A stretch of 64,000 nt of DNA, from assembly GCA_023014335.1 (NCBI GenBank), contig JAECYW010000001.1, forward strand, positions 2,914,001 through 2,978,000. Reading direction: 5' to 3'. The position numbers were made by a program, and so were the translations under genes. Below are positions 23,589 through 38,100 of the stretch, one piece after another; within the stretch, counting starts at the first letter, position 1, and each line of letters opens with the position of its first letter. The notes under the pieces were generated by a model. It saw only the letters and a program-made list of their open reading frames with translations. It did no database searches and was not told where the DNA came from. The stretch is from Galerina marginata (lineage: Eukaryota; Basidiomycota; Agaricomycetes; Agaricales; Galerinaceae).

Positions 23589-25531
23589 TGCTGTTCTCTG
23601 TCCATAATCTTGCTGTCTCGGAGCTATCATCGTGCTTTCTCGCTGGAACATAACATTCATCATTGTATACATATCAGTTCTCAACAGTACCATACTAGAA
23701 TACCCTTTTGTTTTGTCATTCGTTTAGTTCAGGTCTTTGTTGCAGTTCGCGACCTCGATTTTGCAATTAACCATTTCATAATTTGGCGACCAATTTAAAC
23801 CTGCCAATGACCAACTTTGGAAACACAGCTGGCGGTGGCTTAGATTTAGATTTAGATTTATACCGCGTGGACCCACAGCGGGATCTTGTGTTTTGGAGAG
23901 AAACAGATGACTTTATTGGCTGTTTCTCAAAAAAAATTTGGACATAATTAAATAAGAAAGCCTGAATGCTGTTTGTCAAAGAAACAGACCCAAAAAAAAC
24001 AGAAGACATGTTTTTGGTGCTGTTTCTTTAAAATACAGCGGCGGGTTCCAGCTGTGAAACCATGCATGCAGGCCACCCCATGACGGGACGTCCACATGTA
24101 CAATTGTTGCTATTTTCCCCAGTAGTTTTCAGGTGGAATTTCCCGTGCACCGCGGTGTCCCACTTAAGGTACACTTTCCGAGCCGAAAGAAAGTGGGCTG
24201 CGCAGTAAATCATAGACATGAGGACGCGGAATGGGCGGTGTGTCTTCCTTTTTATTCAAGTTATGGTTTGCAATGCATCCAAGCATTTCGAAGCACGATA
24301 CAATTGTTGGTGGCCGAAAATCAAGCTTTTGGCAAAATTCGCACAATCGGTAAGTTTGAACGTTTTCCGTCGAAGGCAGTTTCATTAAATTCGTAGATTA
24401 TCATCTTGGAATTAACATTTCTCTTTGTCCATGATCGGGTGGTGCAAGCACTGCAAGGGTCCGACCAGTGGCACTGATTGACATGGTAAATATTTCCATA
24501 AATGGTCATACAGATAATTCTAGAAAATCTTATCTTATCTTTCTCGGCGCCTAACGTGTACCCGATCAACGCTCGAGCAATTACAGTCAATTATGATCTT
24601 GTGATAAGAGTTCAATATCCCAGCCAGAAATCGTAATCAATGTCGCTAGCCACTACCTGTTCTCCCGCCTTGGCAGGATTAAGAATGATACAATACTTAA
24701 TCCCATAAGCGCCATCGAATTGGGTTCGATCAAGATCCAGTTAGAATTCCAAGCACGTTCGATATGCTTTCCATGGATAAAACAATTTTGTTTTCAATTG
24801 GCAGGGCGCTTAAGCATATTACCCCTCTCGTGGCATTGCCTGTCACTACACGCTGTGTTCCGGTTCTTACTACGACCCCTCTCCCCCCGAGCTGAATGAA
24901 AATACATGACGGACTACTCTATGACGCTGTATCGTCATGGATTTTTGTATGATGCATTGTCAGGAACCATAACACGATGAAAATATATTACGGGACCAAG
25001 GTCAAGTCCGAAGGCTCTGACTTCCTGGACCTAGACCGAATCAGCTCTATTAATATTGACTGGTGACCTTCTCTCGCTTGACGTGTTTTCTTTCACTGGC
25101 ATGACGGTATTAGAGCCTTTCTCCAAGCTTCATGGCTTGACTGATGCACTCCATTCATGCCTATATTAAGCTATTTGGACCAAGCTGTTCAAGGAATTTG
25201 AAAATCTGACTCACTGAGGAAACCCATGATCATTTTTCTTTTGATTTATGCTGAATTTTAATGCCCTTGTTTTGACCTGTTATCCGTTACATGAAGGTTG
25301 TTCGAAATTGAAATAGAACAGTACTAGCGCAAAGCGTCCACTGTCTCGATTTCAGACCAACAAGCAGAGAGCCTTGCTCCCTAACTGACGTCTATCGCCC
25401 TGCTTCTCGGTCGAATGTCTCGCGCGGCTCCACTTCGATGGGCGCTCCACCTTCACACACAACCTCTTCTTCCAATGTTACTCCATAACATAGCATTTTT
25501 TAATCAGGCCATTTTTGTAAAGGTTTTGAGG
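23589..25531. other. Long intergenic region upstream of the hydrophobin
   Basis: About 1.9 kb, AT-rich, no convincing gene. It contains the possible short element at 23819-24060 and the long promoter typical of a highly regulated hydrophobin gene. Confidence 0.5.
23819..24060. repeat. Possible short inverted-repeat element
   Basis: About 240 bp. The left end reads GGAAACACAGCTGG and the reverse complement of the right end reads GGTTTCACAGCTGG, giving a 9-bp perfect core. Inside lie three AGATTT units (23842 on), alternating GAAACAG / CTGTTTC words, and the word ACCGCGTGGACCCAC (23862-23876), which recurs at 40394-40408. No target-site duplication is visible, so a mobile origin is only a guess. 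Confidence 0.3.
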
Positions 25532-25539
25532 TATAAAAG
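25532..25539 (+). promoter_or_regulatory. TATA box of the hydrophobin gene
   Basis: TATAAAAG lies 71 bp before the hydrophobin ATG. The leader ends in a run of CAA units just before the start codon, as in strongly expressed fungal genes. Confidence 0.65.
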
Positions 25540-25602
25540 CCCTCAGATTTCAACGATAATTCCTCACTCGAAACACATTCAAGTACCAACAACAACAACA
25601 AC

Positions 25603-26133
25603 ATGCAATTCAAAGTCCTCTCAGCTCTCGCCTTCGTTACCCTTGCTGCTGCCACAGTCACTCCGGTTCGCCGGAATGGCGCACCCCCCGCTAGCCAATG
25701 CAATACAGGCGACGTTCAGTGCTGTAAGTTCACCTCGCGTCACTGCATGTTACGGCGAGTAATAGTGCTAACCTGTATTCTTACATTTTAGGTCAGAGTG
25801 TTCAATCGTCTAGCATGTCGTCTGTCGCCTCTCTCCTTGACCTTTTGGGCGTCGTCCTCGGTGGTGTCGCTATTCCAGTCGGTCTCAGCCTGCAGCCCCA
25901 TCTCCGTTATCGGCGTCGGAGGAGACTCTTGGTAGGACTCTTCATGCCAGGTCTTATTTCCGACGCTGATCACTCTTTTTTTCGTAGCTCTGCCCAGCCA
26001 GTTTGCTGCAGCAACAACTCATTCAGTAAGTGTAATTTCTAGCGCGGCATATAAACAATACTGATGGTCATAATTATTTCTAATAGACGGAATTGTTGCC
26101 CTCGGTTGCACCCCTGTCAATCTTAACTTGTAG
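25603..26133 (+). CDS. Class I hydrophobin
   Basis: A small secreted amphipathic protein that assembles at air-water interfaces and coats aerial hyphae. Exons: 25603-25723, 25792-25931, 25988-26025 and 26087-26133. A signal peptide (MQFKVLSALAFVTLAAATVT) is followed by the eight-Cys pattern: QCN..VQCC, SCSPISVIGVGG, a Cys made across the second intron, PVCC and ALGCTPVNLNL, the typical basidiomycete end. The three introns sit at positions usual for this family. One frame break: at 25890-25891 CC must be read as a single C to give GLSCSPISV instead of GLSLQP. Since every other feature, including all splice sites, is intact, this is probably a sequence error. Confidence 0.9.
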
Positions 26134-27033
26134 TTGACTGTATCGATGAGCATGTCGGACGACATGGACTTGTTACCAGTAGCCAGAACTTGAATGCGGT
26201 GTAATACGACTCAAAAAACCTTCAAGACATTATATACACCATTGATAAAGACTTTTTAAAACCACTCTTCCAAATTAAGGTGCAAATGAAGCGGAACTGC
26301 CCTATAGGCGCTCTGTGACTGGCCCAGCGCTTATTTGTTTGTCGCGATTGCCAAGATCGATCCGTCCGGCACTAACTGCCCTCGAACCTTAGGTGCTTAT
26401 TTAAACATATTATTTCACGTGTAAAAAAAGATTGACACCAGAGTGTAATGGAAAATCTAAATCATTCCGCGACCGTGCAAACTATATCAAGGTCACATAA
26501 CTTCTCAGAAGAAAACAACGGCACCTCAATCTCGAACCAGATGTATATACATTGCCTTAGTCTCTGTTTCAATATTTACTTTAATAATGACCCAATAGAA
26601 CGGACTGATGAGTACTCCTTCGTTGCAAATATCTTACCGGCTACATTTGGAGAGTACGATGCCCCATCCGACGTCATGCCCTACTTGGTCTATCACCGAC
26701 CCTTGCATTTAGGAGTCATCAAGGCGACCGTCTTTATCTGGAGCTTTGAGTCCGGAGAAACAGACCGTTTGCGTCCAGAAGTGCGATGTATGGTGGTACA
26801 GACAACAGCTACTTTCGTACAGCGGCCAAATTGGCCTCAGGGGGCTCACATGTATGTATGACAGGACTTTCTTACCTGCAGACGAGAGTTGGCCAATTTT
26901 TGACTCACATAGGGCGTCTGCTAGTAAGAAATTGTTGTTAAAGCGCATAGTAAGAACATTCACTATTCATGCCTTGTTGAGGCGCGCTGTAAGTTGGTGT
27001 CCTGGGGACTCAATACCATGAGAACCTCTTACT
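26134..27033 (+). other. Intergenic with one open frame of unclear status
   Basis: An ATG-started 137-codon frame at 26448-26861 (contains TFGEYDAPSDVMPYLVYHRP) has no recognised motif, no neighbour of related type and ordinary composition. It may be chance or an exon of an unknown gene. Confidence 0.25.
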
Positions 27034-27680
27034 TTAGACTAATATCAGGACACAGCACAAAAGAGAACAATATAGTGCACTTACGGCTTCTCGACTCAAT
27101 CTTGGAGGGCTTCGTTCAGTGACAATAATGTCGTCCTCGAGGTCCGTTTCCTCCTGCAGAGGCTGACTTTGAACAGAATCTGTGCCTTGAAGCTGACCTG
27201 GTATGGTTGCTTTCCTTGATCTAGTGTCGCTGGTGTCGAGACTCGATGTCTGAGGGCCGAGAAGATGATTAGGAATTTGCCTAACAATGATAGGTTTGAC
27301 ACCACACAAGGTTGAAGACTAATAAGGAGCGATAACGGAGGAATTTCATGCCGCTCATCATCAACTGGAATGATGATTATGACTTACCTCAGCTTCATGG
27401 CCAGAGGATAATTCTTGGCTTACCTCTGCTTGCAATCCCGAAGACTGCCGTGTCACCGAAATCGATAAACGCTACTGATTGACTGCAGCAAAGTGAAGCC
27501 TTACCGAAATGTAAGTTTTTATGACATCACGAATTTCCGTCAAGTTATGTGTTATCTGAGTTGACCGAAAGGCAGTATTTCTTCCGGACTCGACGAGGTC
27601 GAGGCGAATAGATGACCTCGAGAAGAGGATCGGAAGGAGTCTAGATAGGGTCACCTCACTGCGAACAATGGGTATCTAAA
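27034..27680 (-). CDS. Possible exons of an unrecognised gene or of the 3' end of the NACHT gene
   Basis: Two minus-strand open stretches look coding. 27654-27510 (SRLLPILFSRSSIRLDLVES, then HNLTEIRDVIKTYIS with a GTAAGG donor) looks helical. 27300-27087 (VRQIPNHLLGPQTSSLDTSD, then an acidic Ser/Thr-rich stretch) looks like a disordered tail. They may continue the NACHT gene to the right or form a separate gene. No start codon can be assigned. Confidence 0.3.
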
Positions 27681-27722
27681 TCATCAGATTTATTGACTGC
27701 AACATACCGGCTACTATGTTGC

Positions 27723-29953
27723 TTACTGAAAACTATGGTGCGTCGTAAATGGCAAAATAGATGGAGTTACATGGAGATGAACGTACCCAAAGTATTCATG
27801 TACGCGGTTCAAGATGTATAAAGTCGTATCTGCATACTGGTCTTCGTCAATAAAAAACGCTCCGTTTGGGTCGTCGAACAATTTCTGGAGGAATGTTATG
27901 ATCGGCGGGATTCCAGTAGCACCATTTGAGTTCATCTCTATTAGGTTCAAACCAATTTTGTTATCTGCAGATATCACCTGTGACGAAAGGTCGAAGACGT
28001 GATCCAGGAGATCTCGCTGGTAATCACGGCGAGTAACAGGTCCATAGTGTAACTGACGAAATCAAGAAATACTTTAGGTCAACATTCTGGAAATACAGCT
28101 GCACTGCCGGCTGAACAAGTTGTTGGTATCTGAGGAACTGAGCATTAAACAGCTGCTTTGGATTAGGAAAGGCCTGTGGAAGAGATTTAAGCAAAGTGAA
28201 ACAGACTTTCAAATAACTCACTGAGTGGTGGACAACCGCTTCTAAAAACAAAGGACAAAGTTCCCTGATGCCCTGCCAAGGGGGATAATGTTCCTTGGAC
28301 GACTCTATCACTTTTGCGAAGTCAAAATTTTCAATGGCTTGCTGAAGTTCGAGCGTTGGTGTTGCTTTTGAAAAGAAAAGTATGATGTTGTCTTTGAAGA
28401 AATACTGGATTCCTGCACATATTGTGTCATGTCAGGTTGGACCCATAAAACCTGAATATGAGGAATGTTTACCTGTCCAATTTTGGTCCGCTGATGTGGG
28501 TAAGTGGTTGATACAATGCCGTGCAAGGTCCGCATAAATCGACCCCGCATCAATTGAGAGTTGACCAGATCTTGACTTATCAAAAAGAAAATCAGAAAGG
28601 GAAGCATGGAAGAAACGAATGCCCTCGTCGTCGCGCCCAACTGTAAGAAGGGATTCTAAATCGAATAGCAAATGTCTAACTTCCCCATGGTCCAAGTGCA
28701 AAAGGCGCTCCTAGGAGGGCTGGTGTGCGAGAACGGCCAAGGGCATGATCATTGTATGGGAGGATAAGAACTCCCAGGACACGCAGAGCGTTGGCCAGGT
28801 CTTCCGGGTCAATGCTGAAAAAGATAGTCGAGTACAAAACGTCCAGTTGTTCAAATGGCTTGAGGTTCCCTGCTTCCAGAGTACCGAGTATGATATCCAG
28901 CCTTCTGGCTGGATTGTGTCTAACTGGAAGAGACAAACTTCACGACCGTCGATGCGAAAATAAATTGCCCAGAAGCTTTTGCGACGAGCTTACTGAGGGA
29001 CCTCCTTGGACGGCCAAAAGGAGGAAGTAGGGAGATACGAGACAAGGCGCGGATTGGCCTTGATGGCATCGAAACTGTCTGTAAGATACTTCTTGATATC
29101 AGCGTCCGCGTTATAAGCATTGTCGAGAGATAGTCGAGACGATGACTTATTCAGGTCACCAAGGTCGAAGGCGTCGCGAATATGGTGCTCCGGTCGGCTT
29201 GCTATCAACACCGCAAAGGGAATGGGGAGGTTTTGTAATATATGACACAGGACTTGCAGAACATTGCATTGCTTGCCTGAATCACGACATTCATCGAGGC
29301 CATCAACGATGATTACCCGTGGCTTTGGACTTGCGGAGAAGGATGGATCCTCTTCGTGGACAGACAAAATCGGAGAGACGATCAAAGCCCGCGCTTGGTG
29401 CCACAGCGAAAGGGAGAAAATCAGAGGATTATTTTCAACTGGCCTTCTCAATGTAAGGACGAGTGGCAGGGATAGAAAGGGCAAGCTGATATGCGATGGT
29501 AGCAATGAAATGGTCTGCGCTGTTCCGACCAGCTGCGGTTCGGAAGAAGAAGAAGCTAGCGAGAAGGAGGTCTGGGTCGAACATTTGGGCGATTGTCCGT
29601 AAGATCGCGGATTTGCCTGCTCCAGCAGGTCCATGAAGCCATATGATGGGGTATGTGTAAGCGAGCGCCCCCGCCCATGCCACAATGTGCTCTAGGATGG
29701 CGACACGAGTTCCGGGGTGACATTTCGGTTGGTCGCTCACCTCGCCTGAATTGTGGAGGGCGCCTGCAGTAACCTGAGCACAAAGAACTTTGAAGCCCGA
29801 CACTGATAAGTGGTGGAGGTCAACTCGTTTAGAATAGTACCATTGGTCAACTTGAAGTTATAACGACATACCCGGCTCTCTGTGGTGTTCAACATTTCCA
29901 GCCACGTATGTTGATGTGCCTCCAGTTATCAGAACATTGCTGTTGGAAAACAT
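27723..29953 (-). CDS. NACHT-domain NTPase (NLR-like), copy 1, with frame breaks
   Basis: Fungal NACHT proteins are signal-transducing NTPases, several of which act in heterokaryon incompatibility and regulated cell death. Exon 1 (from ATG 29953) encodes the short motif SNVLITGGTSTYVAGN. Exon 2 gives a linker with CHPGTRVAILEHI, Walker A IIWLHGPAGAGKSAIL, FFFRTAAGRNSADHFIATIA, Walker B RVIIVDGLDEC and ASRPEHHIRDAF. Then come SGQFIFASTVVKFV and a C-terminal helical part (HNPARRLDIILGTLEAGNLK, FHASLSDFLFDKSRSGQ) that ends near 27723. It is colinear with the NACHT gene at 59-61 kb. Single-base breaks at about 29440, 28998, 28920 and 28705 interrupt it where the paralogue is open. It could be a pseudogene or carry sequence errors. 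Confidence 0.82.
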
Positions 29954-30260
29954 CTACGGATCTATAGAAAGGGAACCTGCAAGAGAACGTAAGAGAAAAA
30001 TAGAAGGTTGACGACGACCGTTTAAACGTCAATTCCCGTCAACGACAGGAGAAGGATGGAATCATTTTCTGACAGCGAAATACCCATCCTATTGATATAT
30101 AAGGCTCATCCACCCATCGATTATAATTAAATTGGGTACAAACATCCTTTGCACTGACTCCATGATACACCTGTCCATTCAAGGGTACACATTCCAAAAA
30201 ATACACATTGTCCAAAATTCAAATTTTCGCCTCTCTTCCTCACAAAATCCAACACCCTCA
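29954..30260. other. Intergenic between NACHT copy 1 and PUT2
   Basis: 307 bp holding the NACHT promoter and the PUT2 3' region. Nothing further recognised. Confidence 0.5.
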
Positions 30261-32422
<2,162 letters not shown>

Positions 32423-32871
32423 ACTGTACGAGATAGTGGGGGAAAGAAAGAAGAAGATCGAGGATAAGCTATGCGCTATTTATTGGATTTAGGTAAGGTT
32501 TCGTTAGAAATCGAAGCCTCATGATGCTCGCAATGAAAGCCCCATCCATCGGAAGGATCTTGAAATTCGAAATATCGATATTCCACGCTGTGTCACCTCT
32601 ACACTCATGGCAATTTTGACGTTCTCTCTCGGTCTTCGTGTCGCTAAAGTCTAAGAGAAGAAAGAAAACTTCAACGGGAAGGGAAATCGCTGCCGAACAG
32701 CAATATAAAGTCCGACAATCTTATCTTATCGTTGGTATTAAATCGCCCCTGAGCGCTACGGGCAACGACGGCGAATTCACCCCATGCAGGTTCAAATTCA
32801 AACGCTATGGTCATACTACAGTCGCCGAGCTCAAGCTTCAGTCTTACACCAGTGAAGCCTAACTTGCAACT
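32423..32871. promoter_or_regulatory. Divergent promoter region PUT2 / ERG26-like
   Basis: 449 bp between two start codons facing away from each other. No TATA box clear enough to mark. Confidence 0.5.
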
Positions 32872-34177
32872 ATGTCGCAAACGTCTCCTGCTAGGCACCT
32901 CGTGATTGGCGGGGCTGGATTCCTGGGATCACACATTGTTGAAGGTCTCAAAACTCGCCTCCACTCAATCGCAGTTTTCGACCTCGTTTGCCCATCCGAC
33001 GATGAGAGGGTAGATGGCGTCGAGTATGTATCTGGTGATATTGCTGACGAGGCGAAATTGACGGAGACATTTCAGAAGGTGAGTGGCACTGAGTGCCCGA
33101 CACTCAGCTTTCGTTTATAACTCACTGTAAACGCATCTTTCAGTTTCGACCAGATGTCGTTCATCACACCGCCTCTCCAATCCATGGCCTACCGTCTCCC
33201 ATATACTATCGCGTAAACGAGGAAGGTACGCGGGTGGTGCTCACCGCTTGCAAAGCTGCAGGAGTGAAGAAGCTTGTCTACACTTCCTCGACCGGTGTCG
33301 TGTGGACGGGCGTCGACTTTGACGGGGTCGCAGAAAACGAGGTCGAGATCCCATCCGTGGGGTATGACGCGTACCACCATACGAAAGCCCTTGGAGAGCG
33401 CCTAACTCTGAACGAAAACGGCGACGATGGAATGCAGGTCGTTGTCCTGCGTGTCTGCGGAATGATAGGGTACACCACGTTCCCTTATCTCTGGGTTCAG
33501 GATTCTCAGTCCATTCTTTTTACCCAGGGAACGAGACAAGCAACTCATCTGGCGCCTCGCACAAGTGCTAGAGAACGGCCGACAGAATGTGCAAATCGGC
33601 AACAACACCAATATAATTGACTACATCTACGTAGGTAACGCGGCGTACGCGCATATCCTCGCCGCAGAGAAGCTCCTTGCGTCTCCTGAAACCGTAGCCG
33701 GTCAAGTCTTTTTCATCACGAACGACACGCCCCTCCCGGCGTGGAATTTCAGCCGTCTGGTATGGAAGGAGCTTGGATATGATGGGTCGAAGAAGGTCGT
33801 GGTTATACCACGGACAATCGGCATGTTCTTTGCATCTATCTCAGAACTCTGGGCAAAAATTACCGGAAATTTAACCGAGTTCGACCGGTTCAGTGTTCGA
33901 TATATCACTGGTATTCAGTGGTACAATATAACAAAGGTACGTTCTTTATTTTGCCCTCCAAAGTCAAGGCGGCTAAATTGTGATTTTTGCTCAAAGGCGA
34001 AGACGCTTCTTGGTTATGAACCACAATTCACGTTGGAAGAGGGGGTACGAAGAGCTGCGCAGGTCTGTTGCTTCCTCCTTGTTCTTTCTTTCTCCAGGCT
34101 AACTGGTGGAATAGTGGTGGAAGGCTTCTGGCGCGGCGCAGCATAAGGCACAACTCGAAAAGGACAAATCAGTATAA
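32872..34177 (+). CDS. ERG26: Sterol-4-alpha-carboxylate 3-dehydrogenase-like (3-beta-HSD family)
   Basis: Erg26 oxidises and decarboxylates the C4 position of ergosterol precursors with NAD(P) at the endoplasmic reticulum. The N-terminal Rossmann motif is LVIGGAGFLGSHIVEGL. Then come FRPDVVHHTASPIHG, KKLVYTSSTGVVWTGVDFDG and the catalytic YxxxK in YDAYHHTKALGE. The second intron ends at 33527 and restores MIGERDKQLIWRLAQVLENG. IDYIYVGNAAYAHILAAEKL, FITNDTPLPAWNFSRLVWKE and KTLLGYEPQFTLEEGVRRAA follow. Near 34115 the frame changes inside WWNSGG; the family-like end (AAQHKAQLEKDKSV, stop at 34177) needs a one-base shift, otherwise the frame runs to 34358. A broken duplicate of the first part lies at 43.7 kb. 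Paralogous 3-beta-HSDs exist in fungi, so the ERG26 symbol is tentative. Confidence 0.84.
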
Positions 34178-34480
34178 CTATCGTTGGATGCCATCGTGGT
34201 TGAACTCCACGTCTATCGATCAATATCTATTTGTTGTCAAAGGATCGGGTCAGTACACCGACTTCGAATTCTGCATCCATCACGTCGAAAGTGCCCTGAG
34301 TACGTGGTCCGTTTGCCTGCTTAAGGTTCGAGTAGCCCGCTCCTTTTTCCCTATTTAAAGTACTCGCAGGATATTATAAGCAGTCAAAATCAACTCTCGA
34401 AATTGTTATTCAGGTATATTTACAACAGCCTACAACTCGTACGGCACCAAAGGCGCTGAAAACGAAACGACACATATCAA
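34178..34480. other. Intergenic, convergent 3' region
   Basis: Lies between the 3' ends of the ERG26-like gene and the interrupted gene. Only the tandem repeat that follows is notable. Confidence 0.4.
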
Positions 34481-34550
34481 CGGAAGACTTTATACAGAAC
34501 GGAAGACTATACAGAATGGAAGACTATACAGAGCGGAAGACTTTATACAG
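34481..34550. repeat. Minisatellite, four units of 17-19 bp
   Basis: Four head-to-tail imperfect copies of CGGAAGACT(TT)ATACAGA: 34481-34499, 34500-34516, 34517-34533 and 34534-34550. The first and last have a TTT form, the middle two a shortened TA form. Confidence 0.85.
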
Positions 34551-34975
34551 GTAAAATGACGGTCGACAAAACAGAATACAGCGGGGAACGAGGACCGGTG
34601 GTTAAATCCTCAAGCTCTTCAAGAACGTGTAGCATACTAGCAAAAGATACCTGGCCAGTTCTTCGTTGATGGGTCCCGTATTATAGCGCATTTGAAATCC
34701 TCGCTCGCCAGGGGCTGAACCGGTCCGAAGGGTCAAATCACCAACTACTTGTGAATTTATCATTATCTAGGAGACGATAAAATCGGTGAGTTTGCGACAA
34801 AAATCAAGAAAAACGGGGCGCAAAAGAGCACGCACATCGCACGTCACAACACCTGGCCTTTGACCTGAAATCAGCAGGAAAGTCTGCTGATTGGTAATAG
34901 GTCGGAACTCGAGGATGGAGGCATAAGCTCGGCCTTCTGGCGTAGAGAACAAACCTATGGGCTTGGAAATTGTAC

Positions 34976-34983
34976 GACCAGTC
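34976..34983. repeat. Target-site duplication, left
   Basis: GACCAGTC directly before the hAT left end; identical to 39479-39486. Eight bp is the length made by hAT transposases. Confidence 0.93.
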
Positions 34984-35001
34984 TAGTGTTGCCGAAGTCC
35001 G
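34984..35001 (+). repeat. hAT terminal inverted repeat, left
   Basis: TAGTGTTGCCGAAGTCCG, identical to the reverse complement of 39461-39478. After five extra bases the left end continues with GTCCGGTTT, as the right end does directly. Confidence 0.92.
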
Positions 35002-35164
35002 AACTGGTCCGGTTTCGGTCTGGTTTTGCTGGTTTAGGCAATGAATTTATAACCGGACCGAGCTGAACCGGAAAATGTGGTCTGGTTTAACGGCAAAACC
35101 GGCTTGGGCCAGTTAGACCGTGGTTTTCAGCCGAATATGGAAGTCGGAGTTCAATTAGATCAAT

Positions 35165-38100
35165 CTACTCGACAGAGGCTTGTAAAGACTGTATATACGC
35201 GTTGATATCCTCCGGAACATTGTTCTCAGCATCCAAAGTAGATTCAAGGAAGTCAATAACATCCTTGCGGGATGTTCCAAGTGAAAAATCCAACGATTTG
35301 CCGGCTTTGAATGAGAATTTAAGCATTTGTAACATCTCCATCAAATCCTCTTGAATACGGCTACGGCGATCGGTCATTGTCTCCTTGGCAGACGAAAAAA
35401 CTCGTTCGCATGGTACAGCGGACCCTTGAATAGCGAGATAGTCCAAAGCAGCTGCAAAAAAAGTGGGATAGCGAAGTTGGTTCTCCTGTGAGATGTTGAT
35501 GAGATCACAGCCTACAAGTAGATTCTTGAACACTTACCTGCCAGTAGAATAGACTACTTGTGCCCGTTGACGGGTCAGCTAGATAGTTTTGAATCTCAGC
35601 ATCAAGAGAACCATGTTCGGGAGCACTCGGTCTTGCTAAACCTAAAATGTCATCAGCTGTACGTTGTGCAGCCGAACTTCGAAGTGATCGACCGCGGATT
35701 GCCCTCGATCGGCGCGGCGTATAGTTCGTGGCACGTATCGGCCTGGTTGGTTCTACAACTTGGAATACAGGACCAGCCGCAGGCTGAGGAGCCACAGCCC
35801 TAGTGCGCTTCTCGTAGTATGGGAGGAGCTGTGAGAATTTAATGACTATCAGCTCGAGTCGCGAGATATCAAATTAATACAAACCGTTGCGCGTAACATG
35901 TCCTTGGCTTCGCCATGATTTCCGAGTGGGATGTAGCGGAGCTTCATGGATGGATTTAAAACTGGAGATATTAGCGTGACTTTAGGTAACAAAAAGACAG
36001 ATAATGACTTACTCATTGAGATAGTATATGCCGGAACGAGGTCAATGCGATCGTGATAAGCATTGAGTTTGTCGATGCCCGCTTGAATGATGGTCGAGAA
36101 GGGCTCCCCCCAGGTTTCCTGCAGTTCCTTCCAGATACTTACCATTGCATCGAAGGCAGGAATGGCATTGCACAATGTAGGTGTCTTCTCTGCTGAAAGC
36201 TTTTGCTGAAAGGCGTCTGGCACCTTCACGGAAGAACATTTGAGAAGCGGCATTGTAGAACAAGATTGTTACTTACCAGCAAAATCTCTCGCACAATGGC
36301 AAGTGCATCCCACTGTGCCTGTGAGAGTTGATATCTTTGCAGATCCTCAAACTCCCGTGAGAAAGCAAGGGCGTCGAGAGGCTTTAAAACATGTAAACGG
36401 TAAAATTCCCTGGTCAATTTCATCACATACCTTTTCGAGGAGTAAGGCTCTCTCAATCATATACAGAGTTGATGACCAACGTGTGTCAACGTCTCGAAGG
36501 AGTTGGAGATCAAACCCATGGTTCTTGGTAATCTGAGCGAAGTGCTGACGGCGCAGTGATGATGCACGAATCTGATATTTGAATGAGATTAGGTATTAAA
36601 TTGAGCGATGTTTACTTACCGCCCGAATTAGTGAGCGAAGGGTAACAATAGGATCGCCGTGTTTGTCCACTGTGGCATCTGGTCCTTCACTGTCGTCAAC
36701 GTACTCGGATCTTGCGAGCGCGACGAGGACTGCTTTGCATGCGAGATTTACGATATGTGGAAAACACCTTAAAGAAAGTTAACTTCACGGGCATTGTCAG
36801 ATAACATTTGAGCCATACCTTATGCGGTTTTCAACACGGTCAAAAGGTATGCCTCGAGCATTAAGTTCCTGCTCGAGAAAAAGCATGAATGTGTCGTTGT
36901 TGGAGGCGTTGTCTAGAGTAATCCACCCGATCTAGTCACATGTCAGAAAGATTTGTCAGTCAATGTAGTACAGAATTTAGCTAACTTTTGATGTAATGGA
37001 GAGACGGTCAAGCACGTAAAGAAATGCTTGTGCAAGGTGTTCACCATCATGATGACCAGGAACCCGGTGGAAACCAATCAACTCTGCCCGTAACTTGAGT
37101 TCGTATTGAGGTCCCTCAGGTGTTTGCTTGAGCTTGGCCTCAATCCAGTGCGCAGTGATAGCCATGAACGGCGAGAGATTTTTGTCGGTCCATAAGTCCG
37201 AGGTCAGCGAGAGCTTTCCCAATGCGTCCTATGGATGATTGTTTATTAGTTTAAGTTATTTACCAAATTGATGTTGAGATACCTGAAGTTCAGTCTGAAG
37301 ACCCGATAGGTGTTCGTCCCAAATCTCTTTGATGTGATTTCGGATCGTGGTTCGATGTGGGATGTCGGAGTCCTTAAGATCTTTCCGCAGCATCATAAAA
37401 ATCTTGCGCAGCTGGGGACATTCGATGACATTGAGGGACTGGAGTTCGAGCATAAGTTCAACTCGAAAAAGAATGGCAAATACTTACCTGGTCATCAGCA
37501 ATAATGAACTCGGTGATTCCATCGACAAATGCCTCGTAAGAATATTCACGGATGTTAGGTGGACGACCCGACGACGCAGTGGAAGTGCCGCCTTGACCTT
37601 TGGAAATGCGATAGTTTTCAACAGGCCCTTTGGCCATTTCTGCCGTGATAGGGATCTTGAACTTGTCGCAACTTTCAACCCATTGTTCAATATGTTCGTT
37701 GAACAAATGGGCACGGAGTGTACTGGGGCCGGTCTTAAAGCTATACGGAAAGACGTTGTGTGTAGGGTTAACAGCGTGACAATGTCTGCATGAAATTTAT
37801 TAATAAACGGTTTGCGAATCAAGGGAGAAATACGTACTGGCAAAAAACACAAGTCCGCACCTCTTCCGTTTCGTTGTCTTCGAAAAACGTCCATATATCA
37901 CGAGCGCCTTTCTTCGACTTCGGCTTTGGGGCTGCACGTGCACTGCCAACAGCAGCTGGCCGACGATGGCTTCTTCCTATGCTATGCCGCCCGACTCGGG
38001 GCGTACCTCGTGTCCTATTGGCTGGGGTCCTAAGTGTTGAACGGGGCGAACTGCCTGGGCTTGGTTCAGGGAATGACTCTTCACCTGACCCCGGTGTCTG

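Noticed and set aside
24712..24735. tRNA B-box-like word (GGTTCGATCAAG)
   Set aside because: No matching A-box, anticodon arm or acceptor pairing could be placed around it.
34767..34952. Separate 61-codon minus-strand gene
   Set aside because: It is the second piece of the transposon-split gene; its apparent stop lies inside the 69-nt intron.
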